Source: PMG-095 sp037200885
GTDB taxonomy: Bacteria > Myxococcota_A > Polyangia > Polyangiales > Polyangiaceae
Length of the DNA stretch: 64,000 nucleotides
NCBI GenBank assembly: GCA_037200885.1
Contig: JBBCIN010000001.1
Span: 992,001-1,056,000 of the forward strand
Direction: 5' to 3'
Under the pieces are notes generated by a model, which did no database searches, had not been told where the DNA came from, and was given only the letters and a program-made list of their open reading frames with translations. Position 1 is the stretch's first letter. The number at the start of each line of letters is the position of its first letter. The position numbers and the translations under genes are program-made. This document shows, piece by piece, positions 36,901 through 44,318 of this stretch.

Positions 36901-38387
36901 AGATCGCCCAGCAAAGCGAGGCGCGGCCGGCGCAGCGCTATTCGCTGCAGCCCGCGTCACTCGGCGAGAGCATCGGCGAGCCGATGAGTAGCTCGCCGCC
37001 GAGTCCGGTTTACGACAAACCCACACCGCCCAGCCTGGCCAACGCGCGGCCCGCGGTGTCCGGTCGCTACTCGGTGGCGCCGCCCGCGGTGGAAGAGGTC
37101 GCACCGCCACAGCGTGGACAGAGCATTCGGCCGCAGCCGGTGCAAAGCGTGCGTCCACCCGTACCCGTGCCTGCTCCGCTCGTCGGCACGCAGCAATCGC
37201 CCTCGCCGGTCGCCAGCGCCTACCAACCACCCTCGCCGCGCCAGCTGGATCCGCTCCGCCAAAGTGGCTACTTTCCCGCAGCAAGCGCCGGTGAATCGGC
37301 CCTTTTCCAAGCCCTCAGCGACGGCTCGCTGGAGGCGGGCGTGGAGCTGGTGAAGGAGCTCGAAAATCGCACCAGCCGTACGCAAGACTTGGTGATGGTG
37401 TGCCGGCGCGTCGCGTTTCTGGCGCCGGGTGACGCGTGGGCCGTGGGCAAGCTGCACGAGGCCGCGTTGGCCGATCGCAACTCGACCTACGCGCGCGCCA
37501 TCGAACACGTCCTGGCGATCCTGACGCCGGGTCGCGCGCGCATCGAACCGCCCGCATTGGGCGACCAAGTCGAGCAACCCGACGCCGTGCGGGCGATGCT
37601 CTTTCGCGACAGCCTCGGCCCGGTGCAAGAGGCACTGGCGATCGTTTGGGAAGGTGCAGAACACGTGTTCCGGCGCGATGCGAGCACCTACGGCGTGACG
37701 GGGATGGAGCGCGTGTCGCTCAGCGCGTCGACCCCGCTCGCGCGCGTCTATGCCGGCGCTGCCCGAGCCATGGCGCTCACCCGAACGCCGCTCTTTCAAC
37801 GTCGAAGTGCCGGAGCGATCACCGTGAATTTGGCCCTGCTTTCGCCGCCGGCCGTGATTTTGTCCGGGGACGTGCGAACGGACACGCCCGAGCTACGCTT
37901 TCACCTCGGTGCAATGCTGGCCGCCTCGATTCCGCAGTACGCTTTGTTGTTCGGCTCACCCGAATCGCAGGCGCGTGCCGTGCTGAAGGGTCTCGGGTTT
38001 GCGTTCGGCCCACCGCGTCAGACCAAGTCGGGCGGCGTGCTCAACTTGGCGGAGGTGCTGTGGGAGAGCATCCCGGCGCGCTTCCAACGTCGCCTGCGCG
38101 AACTTTGCGATCGTCCAGAACAGCTCGACTACGACGGAGCGCTCTCCGCGTCCCGCATCGCCGTGCGCCGTGCCGGCCTATTCGTGGCCGGCGACCTGGC
38201 CGTGGCTCTCAACGAGGCAGCCGCTGACGATGGCGTCAGTCGCGAGCAACTGCGTGCCCCAAACGCATTGGCGGAGCTCAGCCGTACCGCGCCTTCACTG
38301 CGCAGCTTGCTCACGCTCGCGCTCAGCCCCGAGTACGCGGAAACCCGCTGGCAATTCTCCGCCCGCACCGGCAGCACGAGGTTTTGA
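30948..38387 (+). CDS. Giant TPR/alpha-solenoid protein (2479 residues)
   Basis: A 2479-residue soluble protein with no signal peptide or membrane segment. Almost all of residues 90-1900 is Ala/Leu/Arg/Glu-rich helix pairs with TPR-type spacing (AYLEAAERRDRLGERSNAFE, GALTRWNEVLEIDPNDVAAL, ALAHAVRAFEAVPSEGVAFV). About 1920-2110 is a Pro/Ser/Gln-rich disordered linker. The C-terminal ~370 residues form a separate conserved-looking unit (LFRDSLGPVQEALAIVWEGA, ELRFHLGAMLAASIPQYALL, ALLFGSPESQARAVLKGLGF). ATG 30948 is chosen; AGGGG lies 12 nt upstream, further than ideal. An open frame to 30840 adds 36 unlikely residues. Two lipoprotein genes follow with overlapping stops and starts, suggesting one operon and perhaps an envelope-linked assembly. 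Confidence 0.8.
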   Translation: MNEDLPNEAVLEPASGVLGDPPSELSTERPKHRTLPPPEWMGREGPHSAASLALQRYELDMPVPHRVGPRAELATLSARLSAASAAGDGERERVAASSLSRALAARGTELELATRYARRSLLIAEDPVLREELAGWFASLGEPSLAAITLRPLLSGKRGLDAAALHMRVAVLLGRAGDAEGQRDSLTHAAAENPAESQPLELLGAIGAWAPQVMSGPAAARAYLEAAERRDRLGERSNAFENLLRAYEMAPELAPAASRLAHVLTLRSRAGAADEVYREHARALGDQGRPVQLQRMRTAIDEGDLPRALGAAFDARCDAETDLKSVLSAIVRKDAAPPASELGFDELLERTGLYELFAARLELACDVLTGRERAGVGLALGRLYAGPLGRPDRAVEAWIEALVFEPGNAEAKSLLRNHASASRDHAPLLEALIRIGEANEGPDRNACLRELAALAEERLSDPALAGWALTRLLESEPDDSARQAKERLEPRVTAQSEALRAAEAELSQASDGDRAPLLARLASLLQGRPDLADRSIAVLAELCRLVPAERGFQNALERILIRKGRLADLEAELERLSEHAASASERARLALLRSNLRRRRGDVEGALRELTPLVEESGSHAAAWSLALLLARGRGAEALHARALLRVAAQLAPAFRAILSSVAAEELLDCGDLELARAAADQACHADPSLARPVAARARVGLLSGDRWGAEAMERAMGVIVPRAELCRALARTYEALGEPLLSMAFTQRLIALRPGDLEAAHARLERVTRAGDGSRLADALAWLLSQPEPLGSLSELIDVALRALAQLDPARAAGLARRALDVIGPRSPALRRSVLAVADASGERGLGIAAIERFLAAGAAGDERTDLLLDLARRRRSAGDADGSARALLRAVREGAKAQLVLSELDQALPTKSSDGEIAILEARAEALSGSVDADHAGTALSWREVGAAYFDLAADMPRAVRAWERAAALNPERGVECFASDLVSFAGPDAALRALLDLATRRPKAKDTARVLAIASTVALSAGKLEDAFRVASQALDLDPSRSDVLAVAERAAKDEQVPALEKLYLRLSDAALGPYGERAVHYRAARQFEKRGDTDLALAHAVRAFEAVPSEGVAFVIMARLAERSAQSAEVVRAIERVALKHPTPEARAGWLRRAALFAGSSEEGKRQRVEVLLRALSVRPEVELVQSLSDSLRALLVTSIDDRETLELRFDNAISSLLPKMDGPEGARISIACAIAALETFGSAPVAVSALSRAVQCDGDLEEFTQLFSYATSLAAVGAGGSAFVASLVDLAAQKFGGAGPTVLDLGARLALALGDHASEARLLVAAAKKEPENTSLVRRAEASARALGDPELLEAVLDAIPVGDRVDALLAIADAADAVHDAEQAILALGRARAIEGLSEAARRAIFDRLCDLLRRMGRRDDLELALETELGDHDLDPDTRARLTAELAALIGARGDPEGALQLLRHVLLDHPGDPAILGDIVALSRQTDDKTRLAEALGQLADATSEPAARLVLLCQLASLLGELGDEGGALTRWNEVLEIDPNDVAALAAVERELEKSGDYEALVALLLRRASLTDVVDDERRIRLRRATLLEQRLGRADEARSELEALIAATGDNLTVLRVLADLHERLGAPLRAAPLWLRASAIAQDRAEAADLSRRACEAYLNGGDVDSARRVLEGMGAWAQSPKLLELAVEVERRRGSPQSLAEALDELATASSAPAQQRADWLVEGARAWLAGGKADLALALATRAARIAPESIAAQLLARELEYRSHGPGDAADARVTVAELRRIRGPLTPEQTELRTFLIAEALDVAAGVGSGEGELERASDELGERPLIALGLAERRAERAPGDALRLFDVALGGDLHGLRTRGKVALRAAEVAFVLDNDGRARGYLAIAMSEPGTREQAREESLRHRPERAQTTTLLSAEMSESSVLTERGLGVAPESPTGLEEPSPALLPPTLLSSGSIRAAAIAAAEIAQQSEARPAQRYSLQPASLGESIGEPMSSSPPSPVYDKPTPPSLANARPAVSGRYSVAPPAVEEVAPPQRGQSIRPQPVQSVRPPVPVPAPLVGTQQSPSPVASAYQPPSPRQLDPLRQSGYFPAASAGESALFQALSDGSLEAGVELVKELENRTSRTQDLVMVCRRVAFLAPGDAWAVGKLHEAALADRNSTYARAIEHVLAILTPGRARIEPPALGDQVEQPDAVRAMLFRDSLGPVQEALAIVWEGAEHVFRRDASTYGVTGMERVSLSASTPLARVYAGAARAMALTRTPLFQRRSAGAITVNLALLSPPAVILSGDVRTDTPELRFHLGAMLAASIPQYALLFGSPESQARAVLKGLGFAFGPPRQTKSGGVLNLAEVLWESIPARFQRRLRELCDRPEQLDYDGALSASRIAVRRAGLFVAGDLAVALNEAAADDGVSREQLRAPNALAELSRTAPSLRSLLTLALSPEYAETRWQFSARTGSTRF

Positions 38388-38398
38388 ACGCTACCGTG

Positions 38399-39049
38399 AT
38401 GCGGGTGCAGGGACAGGGCGATGGGCGAGTGCCCGTGACACGGCTGTCACGGGGCGACGTAGATCCGCGTCGGATCACGGGCATTTTGCGCTTGGCATGG
38501 CGATCGCTATCGTTGGTCTCGATCATGCTCGTCGCCCAGAGTTGCATCGTGGCAGACCCCCCGGAATACCGAGTCCCGGTGCAAACGCGCCCGGTGCTGA
38601 ACGTGTACACCGCCGCGCCGACGACGACCAAGGTGCTGGTCGTTTTTCCCGACAACCCAGGCTCGACCCCGAACGTTCCCGTTCGTTTCAACGTTTCCAT
38701 TCAATCCGAGGACGCGGGCGAAGCGCTGCGCGCACTGTATTTCCTCGACTACGGGACCTTGGGCCAGCGTAAATTGGTCGGGCAAACGATTGCGGCATCT
38801 ACTTACGACAACACGGGGCGCTCGGCCACGTTACAGTGGGTCCCGGCAAATGTGACGGACGGTTGTCATTTCGTGACGTTGGTCGTCGCTCACGCGAGCA
38901 GCTTCCTAACGAGCAACGATGATCATCTCGATCCGAACCGCGCCGACGACGACGCAGCGCTCGTCACTTGGACGGTCAACATGGATCCTCCCCCAGATGA
39001 CGTGAACACCCTGCCGAATTGCCCCTCCAGCACCAGTCCAGGCCAATGA
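38399..39049 (+). CDS. Lipoprotein of unknown function
   Basis: A 216-residue protein. A long basic N-region precedes a hydrophobic core and lipobox (LSLVSIMLVAQSCIVADPP). The mature part is about 165 residues, beta-rich (VPVRFNVSIQSEDAGEALRA, GRSATLQWVPANVTDGCHFV), ending in a Pro/Ser tail. The start is uncertain: ATG 38399 has no ribosome site, while TTG 38384 overlaps the giant gene's stop as TTGA and would be translationally coupled. The stop overlaps the next lipoprotein gene's ATG. The family is not recognised; this style of lipoprotein is common in myxobacteria. Confidence 0.6.
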   Translation: MRVQGQGDGRVPVTRLSRGDVDPRRITGILRLAWRSLSLVSIMLVAQSCIVADPPEYRVPVQTRPVLNVYTAAPTTTKVLVVFPDNPGSTPNVPVRFNVSIQSEDAGEALRALYFLDYGTLGQRKLVGQTIAASTYDNTGRSATLQWVPANVTDGCHFVTLVVAHASSFLTSNDDHLDPNRADDDAALVTWTVNMDPPPDDVNTLPNCPSSTSPGQ

Positions 39050-40845
39050 TGCGCTGGCTCGGACTGGCTCCGTTGTTCTGTTTGCTCTGCGCGTGCGACG
39101 CAGCGTCGGTGTTGGAGGCGCCCAACACCATCGTGCACAACGAATGCCACAGCGACGCGGACTGTTCGGGTGGCTCCTGCATCGCTCTGCAGTGCCGCAG
39201 CAAGACCGCGACCTACCAAACCGTGCTCTTGGAGGTCACGCCTCCCGCCGATGGTAGCGCCATCGCCGGCGTGCAATTTCAACAAAAGGTAGACCTGAGC
39301 AGCGGCGATCCCATTTCTTTGGACCTCGGTCTCATCTCCCAGGTCGCGGGTGAAGTGAAGGCCGACGCGCTCAAGTGCATGCCGAATTTCGTGCTCAATG
39401 CCGATGATTTCAGCGTGCCCGCGCGGGTATCGCTGATCCCGACGTCCAGCGCGCTCGGGCTGTACTCGCCGCGGGCGGTGGTGCAGTCGGACATCGTGCT
39501 GAAGACCCATTGGGGGTTCTCCATGAACGTGGCCCCTGGGACCTACGATATCTACGTCGAGCCCAATCGTCAGTCGGACGAGACCTGTCCTGTGCCGCCG
39601 CAGCTCCTGCGCGGCAAGGAGATCAAGAAGGGAACGGTGCCGCTCGACATTGCCCTGCCGGAACCGTCGCTATTCGAGTTTCACGTGACCTGGACGGGCG
39701 AGGGCTCACTCGACGGCTGGATGGTCGACATGCTCGACCCGGTGAGTGCCCGCGTGATCTCCAATCGTGTGCCGCTCGTGCCTGGGCCGGGTGGCAGCAC
39801 CGACTACGTAGCGAACGTGTCGTACAACCCCGTGGTCGTGGTGGGTGACGCGAAGGCGCAACCGGAGGACCAATTGCTCCGTCTTTCACCGCCGGACGGC
39901 TTGCCCGAAAGTGACGCGAAGCCGACCGTGCTCATGGCGCGCAGCGCTCTTGGTTTGTTCGCTCCCGGTCGTGGCACGCTCACCGATTTCACCTCCGTGC
40001 CGACCGCCGTTCACGTGCATGGTCAGGTCACCTCGGGCAACACACCAAACCCCACGACTGCGACCGTCACCTTGGTCGCGACAAAGATCGCTGGCATCGA
40101 TCCGGGCGTGTTGGCGTCGTTCGTGCGTACGGTCAGCGTTGGCAGCGACGGTCAGTTCGATGTCTATCTATTGCCCGGCACGTACCGTGTATCGACGGTT
40201 CCGCTGTCGCCGCTGGATCCGGGCGGCGACAATCCGATGCCCCTCGCCGCGGACACGCGGGAGTGGCTCGTGCCCAGCACGCCCGTGGAGCAAGCCGGCA
40301 AGGTGATCGCGCTCGGCCCCGCATTGCCCATCACTGGGCGAGTGGTCGATGCTTCGGGCCGCCCAGTCGCAACTGCGCAGGTGCAAGCGGTCGCTTCCCT
40401 GTTGTCCATTCAGTCCGACATCCTGCAGGAGTCTTTAGGTGGGTCGGCATTCGTGCCGCGCGCCTCGGCCGGCGGCGTAAATAGCGATGGCAATTTCGCC
40501 TTTAGGGTCGATCCCGGCACTTTCGACATCACCGTGCGCCCCAACTCCGACACCGGCTTCGCCTGGCTGGTCATGCCCAATCTTCTCGTCACCGCGCCTA
40601 ACGGTATCGGATTGGAACAAATCAGCATGCCCCTGCCCGTCCCGTACGGCGGCACGGTAACGGTGGGTGATGGGGCCCAGCTGGTTCCCGGTGCCCTCGT
40701 GCGCGCCTACATTTATTTGGAGGGCGACCAGTACACCAGCGACGACGTCAATGCGGATTCCGTGCTGCAGGTTGCTGAAACGCGCACCGACAACGGCGGC
40801 AACTTCGAGATCCTCATTCCAGCAGAGCTGAACCGGCTCCAGTAG
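39046..40845 (+). CDS. Large lipoprotein with carboxypeptidase-regulatory-like beta domains
   Basis: A 599-residue lipoprotein: leader MMRWLGLAPLFCLLCAC with the acceptor Cys at 15 or 17. A short Cys-rich segment follows (NECHSDADCSGGSCIALQCR), an EGF/Dickkopf-like knot typical of myxobacterial surface proteins. The rest is beta-sandwich with recurring carboxypeptidase-regulatory-like phrases (ITGRVVDASGRPVATAQVQA, NSDGNFAFRVDPGTFDITVR, PYGGTVTVGDGAQLVPGALV, DNGGNFEILIPAEL). These domains serve as rigid spacers or sugar-binding units. ATG 39046 overlaps the upstream stop (ATGA), which fixes the start. It is the third gene of the giant-solenoid operon. Confidence 0.7.
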   Translation: MMRWLGLAPLFCLLCACDAASVLEAPNTIVHNECHSDADCSGGSCIALQCRSKTATYQTVLLEVTPPADGSAIAGVQFQQKVDLSSGDPISLDLGLISQVAGEVKADALKCMPNFVLNADDFSVPARVSLIPTSSALGLYSPRAVVQSDIVLKTHWGFSMNVAPGTYDIYVEPNRQSDETCPVPPQLLRGKEIKKGTVPLDIALPEPSLFEFHVTWTGEGSLDGWMVDMLDPVSARVISNRVPLVPGPGGSTDYVANVSYNPVVVVGDAKAQPEDQLLRLSPPDGLPESDAKPTVLMARSALGLFAPGRGTLTDFTSVPTAVHVHGQVTSGNTPNPTTATVTLVATKIAGIDPGVLASFVRTVSVGSDGQFDVYLLPGTYRVSTVPLSPLDPGGDNPMPLAADTREWLVPSTPVEQAGKVIALGPALPITGRVVDASGRPVATAQVQAVASLLSIQSDILQESLGGSAFVPRASAGGVNSDGNFAFRVDPGTFDITVRPNSDTGFAWLVMPNLLVTAPNGIGLEQISMPLPVPYGGTVTVGDGAQLVPGALVRAYIYLEGDQYTSDDVNADSVLQVAETRTDNGGNFEILIPAELNRLQ

Positions 40846-40970
40846 TGAGGCTGCTTGTCTCACACTGATCACTCACTCTCGAGGGTGCGCTTGCACTGGA
40901 ATGTCTCTGTAGCGAGTTTTGTCATGGGAAAGAACTGGCGATCAATCTCCGCACATAATAAGGTTTTCGC

Positions 40971-42089
40971 GTGAAGCGTTCGGGTGCACCCGTCAGCCTT
41001 CCGCCTCCGTGCGGGCCGATTCGCGATACTGATTTGGCCGGTGCGCTGCATGAAGTGTCCAACGCGCTGACGGTCGTCCTCGGTTGGCTCGATGTCGCGT
41101 GCAATCGTCAAGACTCACATGCGATCCATGAAGCGGTCGAGGTAGCGCGCCTGCACGCCCGCCTGGGTCACCAAATATCACGCTCCGCGATTGGCGCTGA
41201 GGTCCCCGAGCGTGAGAGTGAGCAACGCTCCGCGCGCTCCGTGCTTTCCGCAGCAGCGCTCGGCGTCACTCCGCAAGCAGAGCGCCGCGCCGTGCGCGTG
41301 TTGATCGACTCGGAAGATCCGGGCCACGCGCTCGTGCGGCACGCGAGTTCGGCCCTGCAAATTCTGACGAATTTACTATTGAACGCGATCGATTTCTCGC
41401 CCGAGGGTGGTGAGGTCATCCTGAGCGTGTCGGACGTTGGCAGCAGCGTCGTGTTCTGTGTTGCCGATGAAGGGCCGGGCATCGATCCGGATCGCGTGGC
41501 CACGCTACTCAGCGCGCCGCAGTCCACGCGCCGGGGCGGCGCAGGCGTCGGCCTCCGCCACTCCGCGGCCTTGGCGCGCAGCCACGGTGCTGAGCTGCGC
41601 GTCGCTCGCGCCAAGCCCGGTGCCGCGTTCGAGTTGCGTTGGCCGATCGCCGAAGCACGCTCCAGCGTTCGCCCTTCCCACCAGACCAAGTCACTCGTGC
41701 GCGGCGCCCGCGTGCTCGTGGTCGAGGATGACGCCGCGGTGTGCTCTCTGGTCGAGCTTGCCCTCGGTGCCCGTGGGGCCGAAGTCGTGGTCGCGGGCTC
41801 ACGGGCGGAGTTCAGCGCTGCGCTGGCCAATGCCGGCCCGTTCGACGCCGCCCTGATTGACCTGTCACCGTTGGCCGATGACGTGTCCGACGCATTCGAT
41901 CGTTTGCAGGACGTCTGTCCCGGCATCCCGGTGATCCTGATCAGCGGCGTCGCCAGTGGCGTTCCAGAAGAAGTGATCGATCGCGTCACTGCCTGGGTCC
42001 GCAAGCCTTTCGAGATGGGTGAGGTGATTGAAGTGCTCGGTTCCCACCTCGCCCCCAGCTCCGCCTCGGTCGCTCGCAACCCCCGCTGA
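40971..42089 (+). CDS. Sensorless hybrid histidine kinase with receiver domain
   Basis: A 372-residue cytoplasmic protein. Residues 20-75 are a HisKA-like helical hairpin with LAGALHEVSNALTVVLGW, where His27 is the probable phosphorylated residue. An HATPase domain follows: N-box ILTNLLLNAIDFSPEGG, G1 VADEGPGIDPD, G2 GGAGVGLRHSAALARSHG. Residues about 240-355 are a receiver (RVLVVEDDAAVCSLVELAL, DAALIDLSP with the Asp, VRKPFEMGEV). No PAS, GAF or membrane segment precedes the kinase, so the input must come from a partner. GTG 40971 is used. The preceding 125 nt hold no gene. Confidence 0.8.
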   Translation: MKRSGAPVSLPPPCGPIRDTDLAGALHEVSNALTVVLGWLDVACNRQDSHAIHEAVEVARLHARLGHQISRSAIGAEVPERESEQRSARSVLSAAALGVTPQAERRAVRVLIDSEDPGHALVRHASSALQILTNLLLNAIDFSPEGGEVILSVSDVGSSVVFCVADEGPGIDPDRVATLLSAPQSTRRGGAGVGLRHSAALARSHGAELRVARAKPGAAFELRWPIAEARSSVRPSHQTKSLVRGARVLVVEDDAAVCSLVELALGARGAEVVVAGSRAEFSAALANAGPFDAALIDLSPLADDVSDAFDRLQDVCPGIPVILISGVASGVPEEVIDRVTAWVRKPFEMGEVIEVLGSHLAPSSASVARNPR

Positions 42090-42322
42090 ATTGGGGCGCC
42101 TGCGCTGCCGTGCCCGCGTTCTCGCGCGGAATTGCCCTCTCGCCCGTCCGCTCGGCCGTTTTAAGCCCGAAAAGACGCTTCGGGGCTTGCGGAGCCCGCC
42201 TTGGGTGATGTAGACACCCTCGCTCTCGGCATCCCCAAGCCGGCCCGATCCACGGGTCCGCCGGGCAGGGCCAACGCGGAACCTCCTCAGCTCCGCGCCC
42301 ACAGATTGAACTGACTCACCTC

Positions 42323-42409
42323 GCGAAGGTGGCGGAACTGGCAGACGCACTAGCTTGAGGTGCTAGCGGGGTAACTCCCATGGAGGTTCAAGTCCTCTCC
42401 TTCGCACCA
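42323..42409 (+). tRNA. tRNA-Leu (anticodon GAG)
   Basis: An 87-nt cloverleaf with encoded CCA. The acceptor stem GCGAAGG pairs CCTTCGC; the D-arm contains TGGCGGAACTGGCAGACGCA; the anticodon loop CTTGAGG gives GAG (reads CUC). A long variable arm marks a class II leucine tRNA, and GGTTCAAGTCC forms the T-arm. The 3' end directly borders an integrase remnant, so this tRNA probably served as an attachment site. The 233 nt before it hold no gene that I can identify. Confidence 0.95.
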
Positions 42410-42416
42410 GCGAAAG

Positions 42417-42455
42417 CCCTCGAAGTTGCTCAACTCTTCGAGGGTTTCGTCTTTT
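42417..42455 (+). terminator. tRNA-Leu terminator
   Basis: An 8-bp perfect stem (42417-42424 with 42437-42444, 12-nt loop) is followed by TTTCGTCTTTT, starting 8 nt after the tRNA CCA. It is a good Rho-independent terminator and overlaps the end of the integrase remnant on the other strand. Confidence 0.75.
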
Positions 42456-42879
42456 GTCGCCTGGGAGGCTTCCCCCCCCGTATTCGGCAGCTCCCCCCGA
42501 AAGGCTCCAGAGCGGCACGCGCGGCACGCTCGGAGGGACGCATGTAGAGGGACGTCGTCTCGCCCTTCTTGTGCCCGACGAGGAACTGGACGCCCGCGAG
42601 ATTGCCGCTCGCTTCGAGCAGATGAGTCGTCCGTGCGGACCGTAAGTGAGCGCCACAGAAGCGGTCAGCGATGGCTTTCGGAAGCGCGGCCCTAGCCGCG
42701 GCAGCAACGTGCTCGCGGTAGTCGTGGGCACCGAAGATGAGCCCGCCATTCGCGGGGCACACAGCTTCGAGGGCTGTCATTGCTGCTGGCGACAACGGAA
42801 CCGCTCGAGCCCAGCGAGCCTTGTCGATGTCAGCCGCGATGTTCAACTCCTTGGAGCCCTGGTGGTAGTGCTCCGGCAC
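42430..42879 (-). pseudogene. Tyrosine recombinase (integrase), C-terminal remnant
   Basis: 149 residues of the catalytic half of a phage-type integrase: ARWARAVPLSPAAMTALEAV, the HxxR-like box GAHLRSARTTHLLEASG, then FLVGHKKGETTSLYMRPSER with the GH motif and the nucleophile Tyr. The N-terminal arm-binding and core-binding domains and the first catalytic Arg are missing, and the frame upstream runs straight into an arsA fragment, so it cannot be active. Lying 20 nt from the tRNA-Leu 3' end, it marks the former integration end of the island. Confidence 0.8.
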
Positions 42880-42937
42880 GCGGAGGGCTCAAGCACCATG
42901 CGTTCGGCATGATCAACGATCTCCTTGAGGTCGCGAT

Positions 42938-43423
42938 ACGCAATTGGGCCAGCTCTGCCCTCGTGCGTTCTGCCTCGATTAGCGACGAACGTTCTGGTCG
43001 AGTCACCAAGATCATGGTTGTCTGCGCAGGATCCCGAAGCGTAGCGTTCGATGCTGCATATGCTGCCTTGTGAGCGTCCAGCCCGGCGAGTGGGCCCAAA
43101 CAAGACGTACCGCCCACATTCGATTCGATGAAGCTCGACCATGCCGCTGGCAACTCGAGTAAGCGGAGCGTGTGGCCAGTCGGGGCGGTGTCGAAAATGA
43201 GGTGGTCGAATCCGGCCGTCGCAGCGGGGTCACCCAATAGCTTGGAGAACTCGTCGAACGCGGCGATCTCCTCCGTGCAAGCACCCGAAAGCTGTTCTTC
43301 GATGCTCGCTATGGCGACTGCAGGCAACCGATCCCGGTACGGACCGACGACCCGTTCACGATAGCTTTGGGCGGCCTGAACCGGATCGATGTTGAGGGCG
43401 GCAAGGCGGGGCACGTTCGGCAC
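42938..43423 (-). pseudogene. arsA: arsA arsenite-pump ATPase, internal fragment
   Basis: About 162 residues match the middle of ArsA: LAALNIDPVQAAQSYRERVV, EEQLSGACTEEIAAFDEFSK, the A-loop LIFDTAPTGHTLRLLELPAA, WSSFIESNVGGTSC. The P-loop half that must precede it is absent. The end breaks off after RTRAELAQLRI, where the ORF continues into unrelated sequence next to the integrase remnant. ArsA drives the ArsB arsenite pump and takes arsenite from ArsD. Without its P-loop this fragment cannot work, leaving arsD (48.2-48.5 kb) without a partner here. Confidence 0.8.
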
Positions 43424-43734
43424 GTCGCCGCTCCCGTTGTGAGTAGATACAAGTCCCGCACCCCTCGGTCCGCTGCGCGGGATGCAACGGCCAACACCAG
43501 TGCAACGCCAATTCCTTTGGAACGGTGAGACTCTGCGACACAGAGCGACCGCAGCAGGGCTCTCTCGCCGTAGGTCTCCAGCCCGACGCTGCCTACGATA
43601 GTTCCCTCCGACTTTGCCAACGTGAACGCCCCGATATGAGGTTCGAGGTCCGCCACCGGTAGGCTGCAGCTCGACAGCAACCGAAGGACTGCGTCGAGAT
43701 CAGCGACGGTCGCGCATTCCAGGGTTAGGGTCAT
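43309..43734 (-). pseudogene. arsN2-like GNAT acetyltransferase, 3'-truncated
   Basis: Residues 1-100 are a GNAT domain of the ArsN2 type, found in arsenic operons (related ArsN1 acetylates arsinothricin): ATVADLDAVLRLLSSCSLPV, IVGSVGLETYGERALLRSL, the acetyl-CoA loop SHRSKGIGVALVLAVASRAA, DLYLLTT. After Thr100 (about 43435) the sequence becomes arsA read in another frame, so the last ~45 residues are lost and replaced by a nonsense tail. The gene's start overlaps the preceding DMT transporter stop by 4 nt. Confidence 0.75.
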
Positions 43735-44186
43735 GCGCGCATCAGAACGACGCTCGCGACAAGCAACGCTGCGCCAAGAACGCGCGGCGCACTCACCGTG
43801 TGCTGGTCAAGTCCCAGTAGTCCAAAGTGATCGAAAGCCAGCGACGCAAGCATCTGACCGGTGATGACAAGAGCGACTGTCGAGGCGGCACCGAGCCGCG
43901 GCACAGAAATAATTGCTAGAACAAGATATACGGCACCGAAAAAGCCGCCCGTCCAGGCCCAAAAGGGAACACCATTCCGAGCTGCAGCAGACGGCCATGG
44001 CTGCCTTTGAACGACGAGGATTGTTGCCACGGCGAGCGTTCCACCCAGGTAACTGACGAGCGCCGCCCACGACCACGCGGCAAGGCCCGTGCGTAGCCGC
44101 GCGTTCAGCACAACTTGAACCAGCAGGCTCACGCCCGCGCCTAGCGCGAGAATGCTCAGCCCACCAACGTGCAACCAACTTCGCAT
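43731..44186 (-). CDS. DMT-family transporter (DUF606/YdcZ type)
   Basis: A 151-residue integral membrane protein with five hydrophobic helices: LSILALGAGVSLLVQVVLNA, AAWSWAALVSYLGGTLAVAT, FWAWTGGFFGAVYLVLAIIS, STVALVITGQMLASLAFDHF, RVLGAALLVASVVLMRA. It matches the DUF606 half-size drug/metabolite transporters, which act as dimers. ATG 44186 has AGGAG 6 nt upstream. It overlaps the broken arsN2 gene by ATGA and diverges from arsR1. In arsenic islands such transporters may move organoarsenicals, but the substrate is unknown. Confidence 0.75.
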   Translation of the reverse strand: MRSWLHVGGLSILALGAGVSLLVQVVLNARLRTGLAAWSWAALVSYLGGTLAVATILVVQRQPWPSAAARNGVPFWAWTGGFFGAVYLVLAIISVPRLGAASTVALVITGQMLASLAFDHFGLLGLDQHTVSAPRVLGAALLVASVVLMRA

Positions 44187-44275
44187 GCTCAGCTCCTCGT
44201 GACCTGACGCGCCGGATCGGCTGCGCGCAGGCGTAGAAGGTTGCGCAGATCCTGAGCACGCTTGCCAACGATCGC

Positions 44276-44304
44276 TTGCGTGCTTGCTACCATACTTCTA
44301 TAAT
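44276..44304 (+). promoter_or_regulatory. arsR1 promoter
   Basis: TTGCGT (44276-44281), 17-bp spacer, TATAAT (44299-44304). Transcription would begin near 44311, only about 8 nt before the arsR1 ATG, so the leader is extremely short and has no ribosome site. The A/T-rich stretch 44297-44317 around the -10 is the likely ArsR1 target; it does not contain the ATCGT-N6-ACGAT motif found elsewhere in the island. Confidence 0.6.
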
Positions 44305-44318
44305 AATCGAATAACTGA

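Noticed and set aside
30930..38377. Many open frames of 100-500 codons opposite the giant solenoid gene
   Set aside because: High GC content leaves antisense frames open; their residues are Arg/Ala-rich and without family likeness, whereas the sense frame is one continuous helical-repeat protein.
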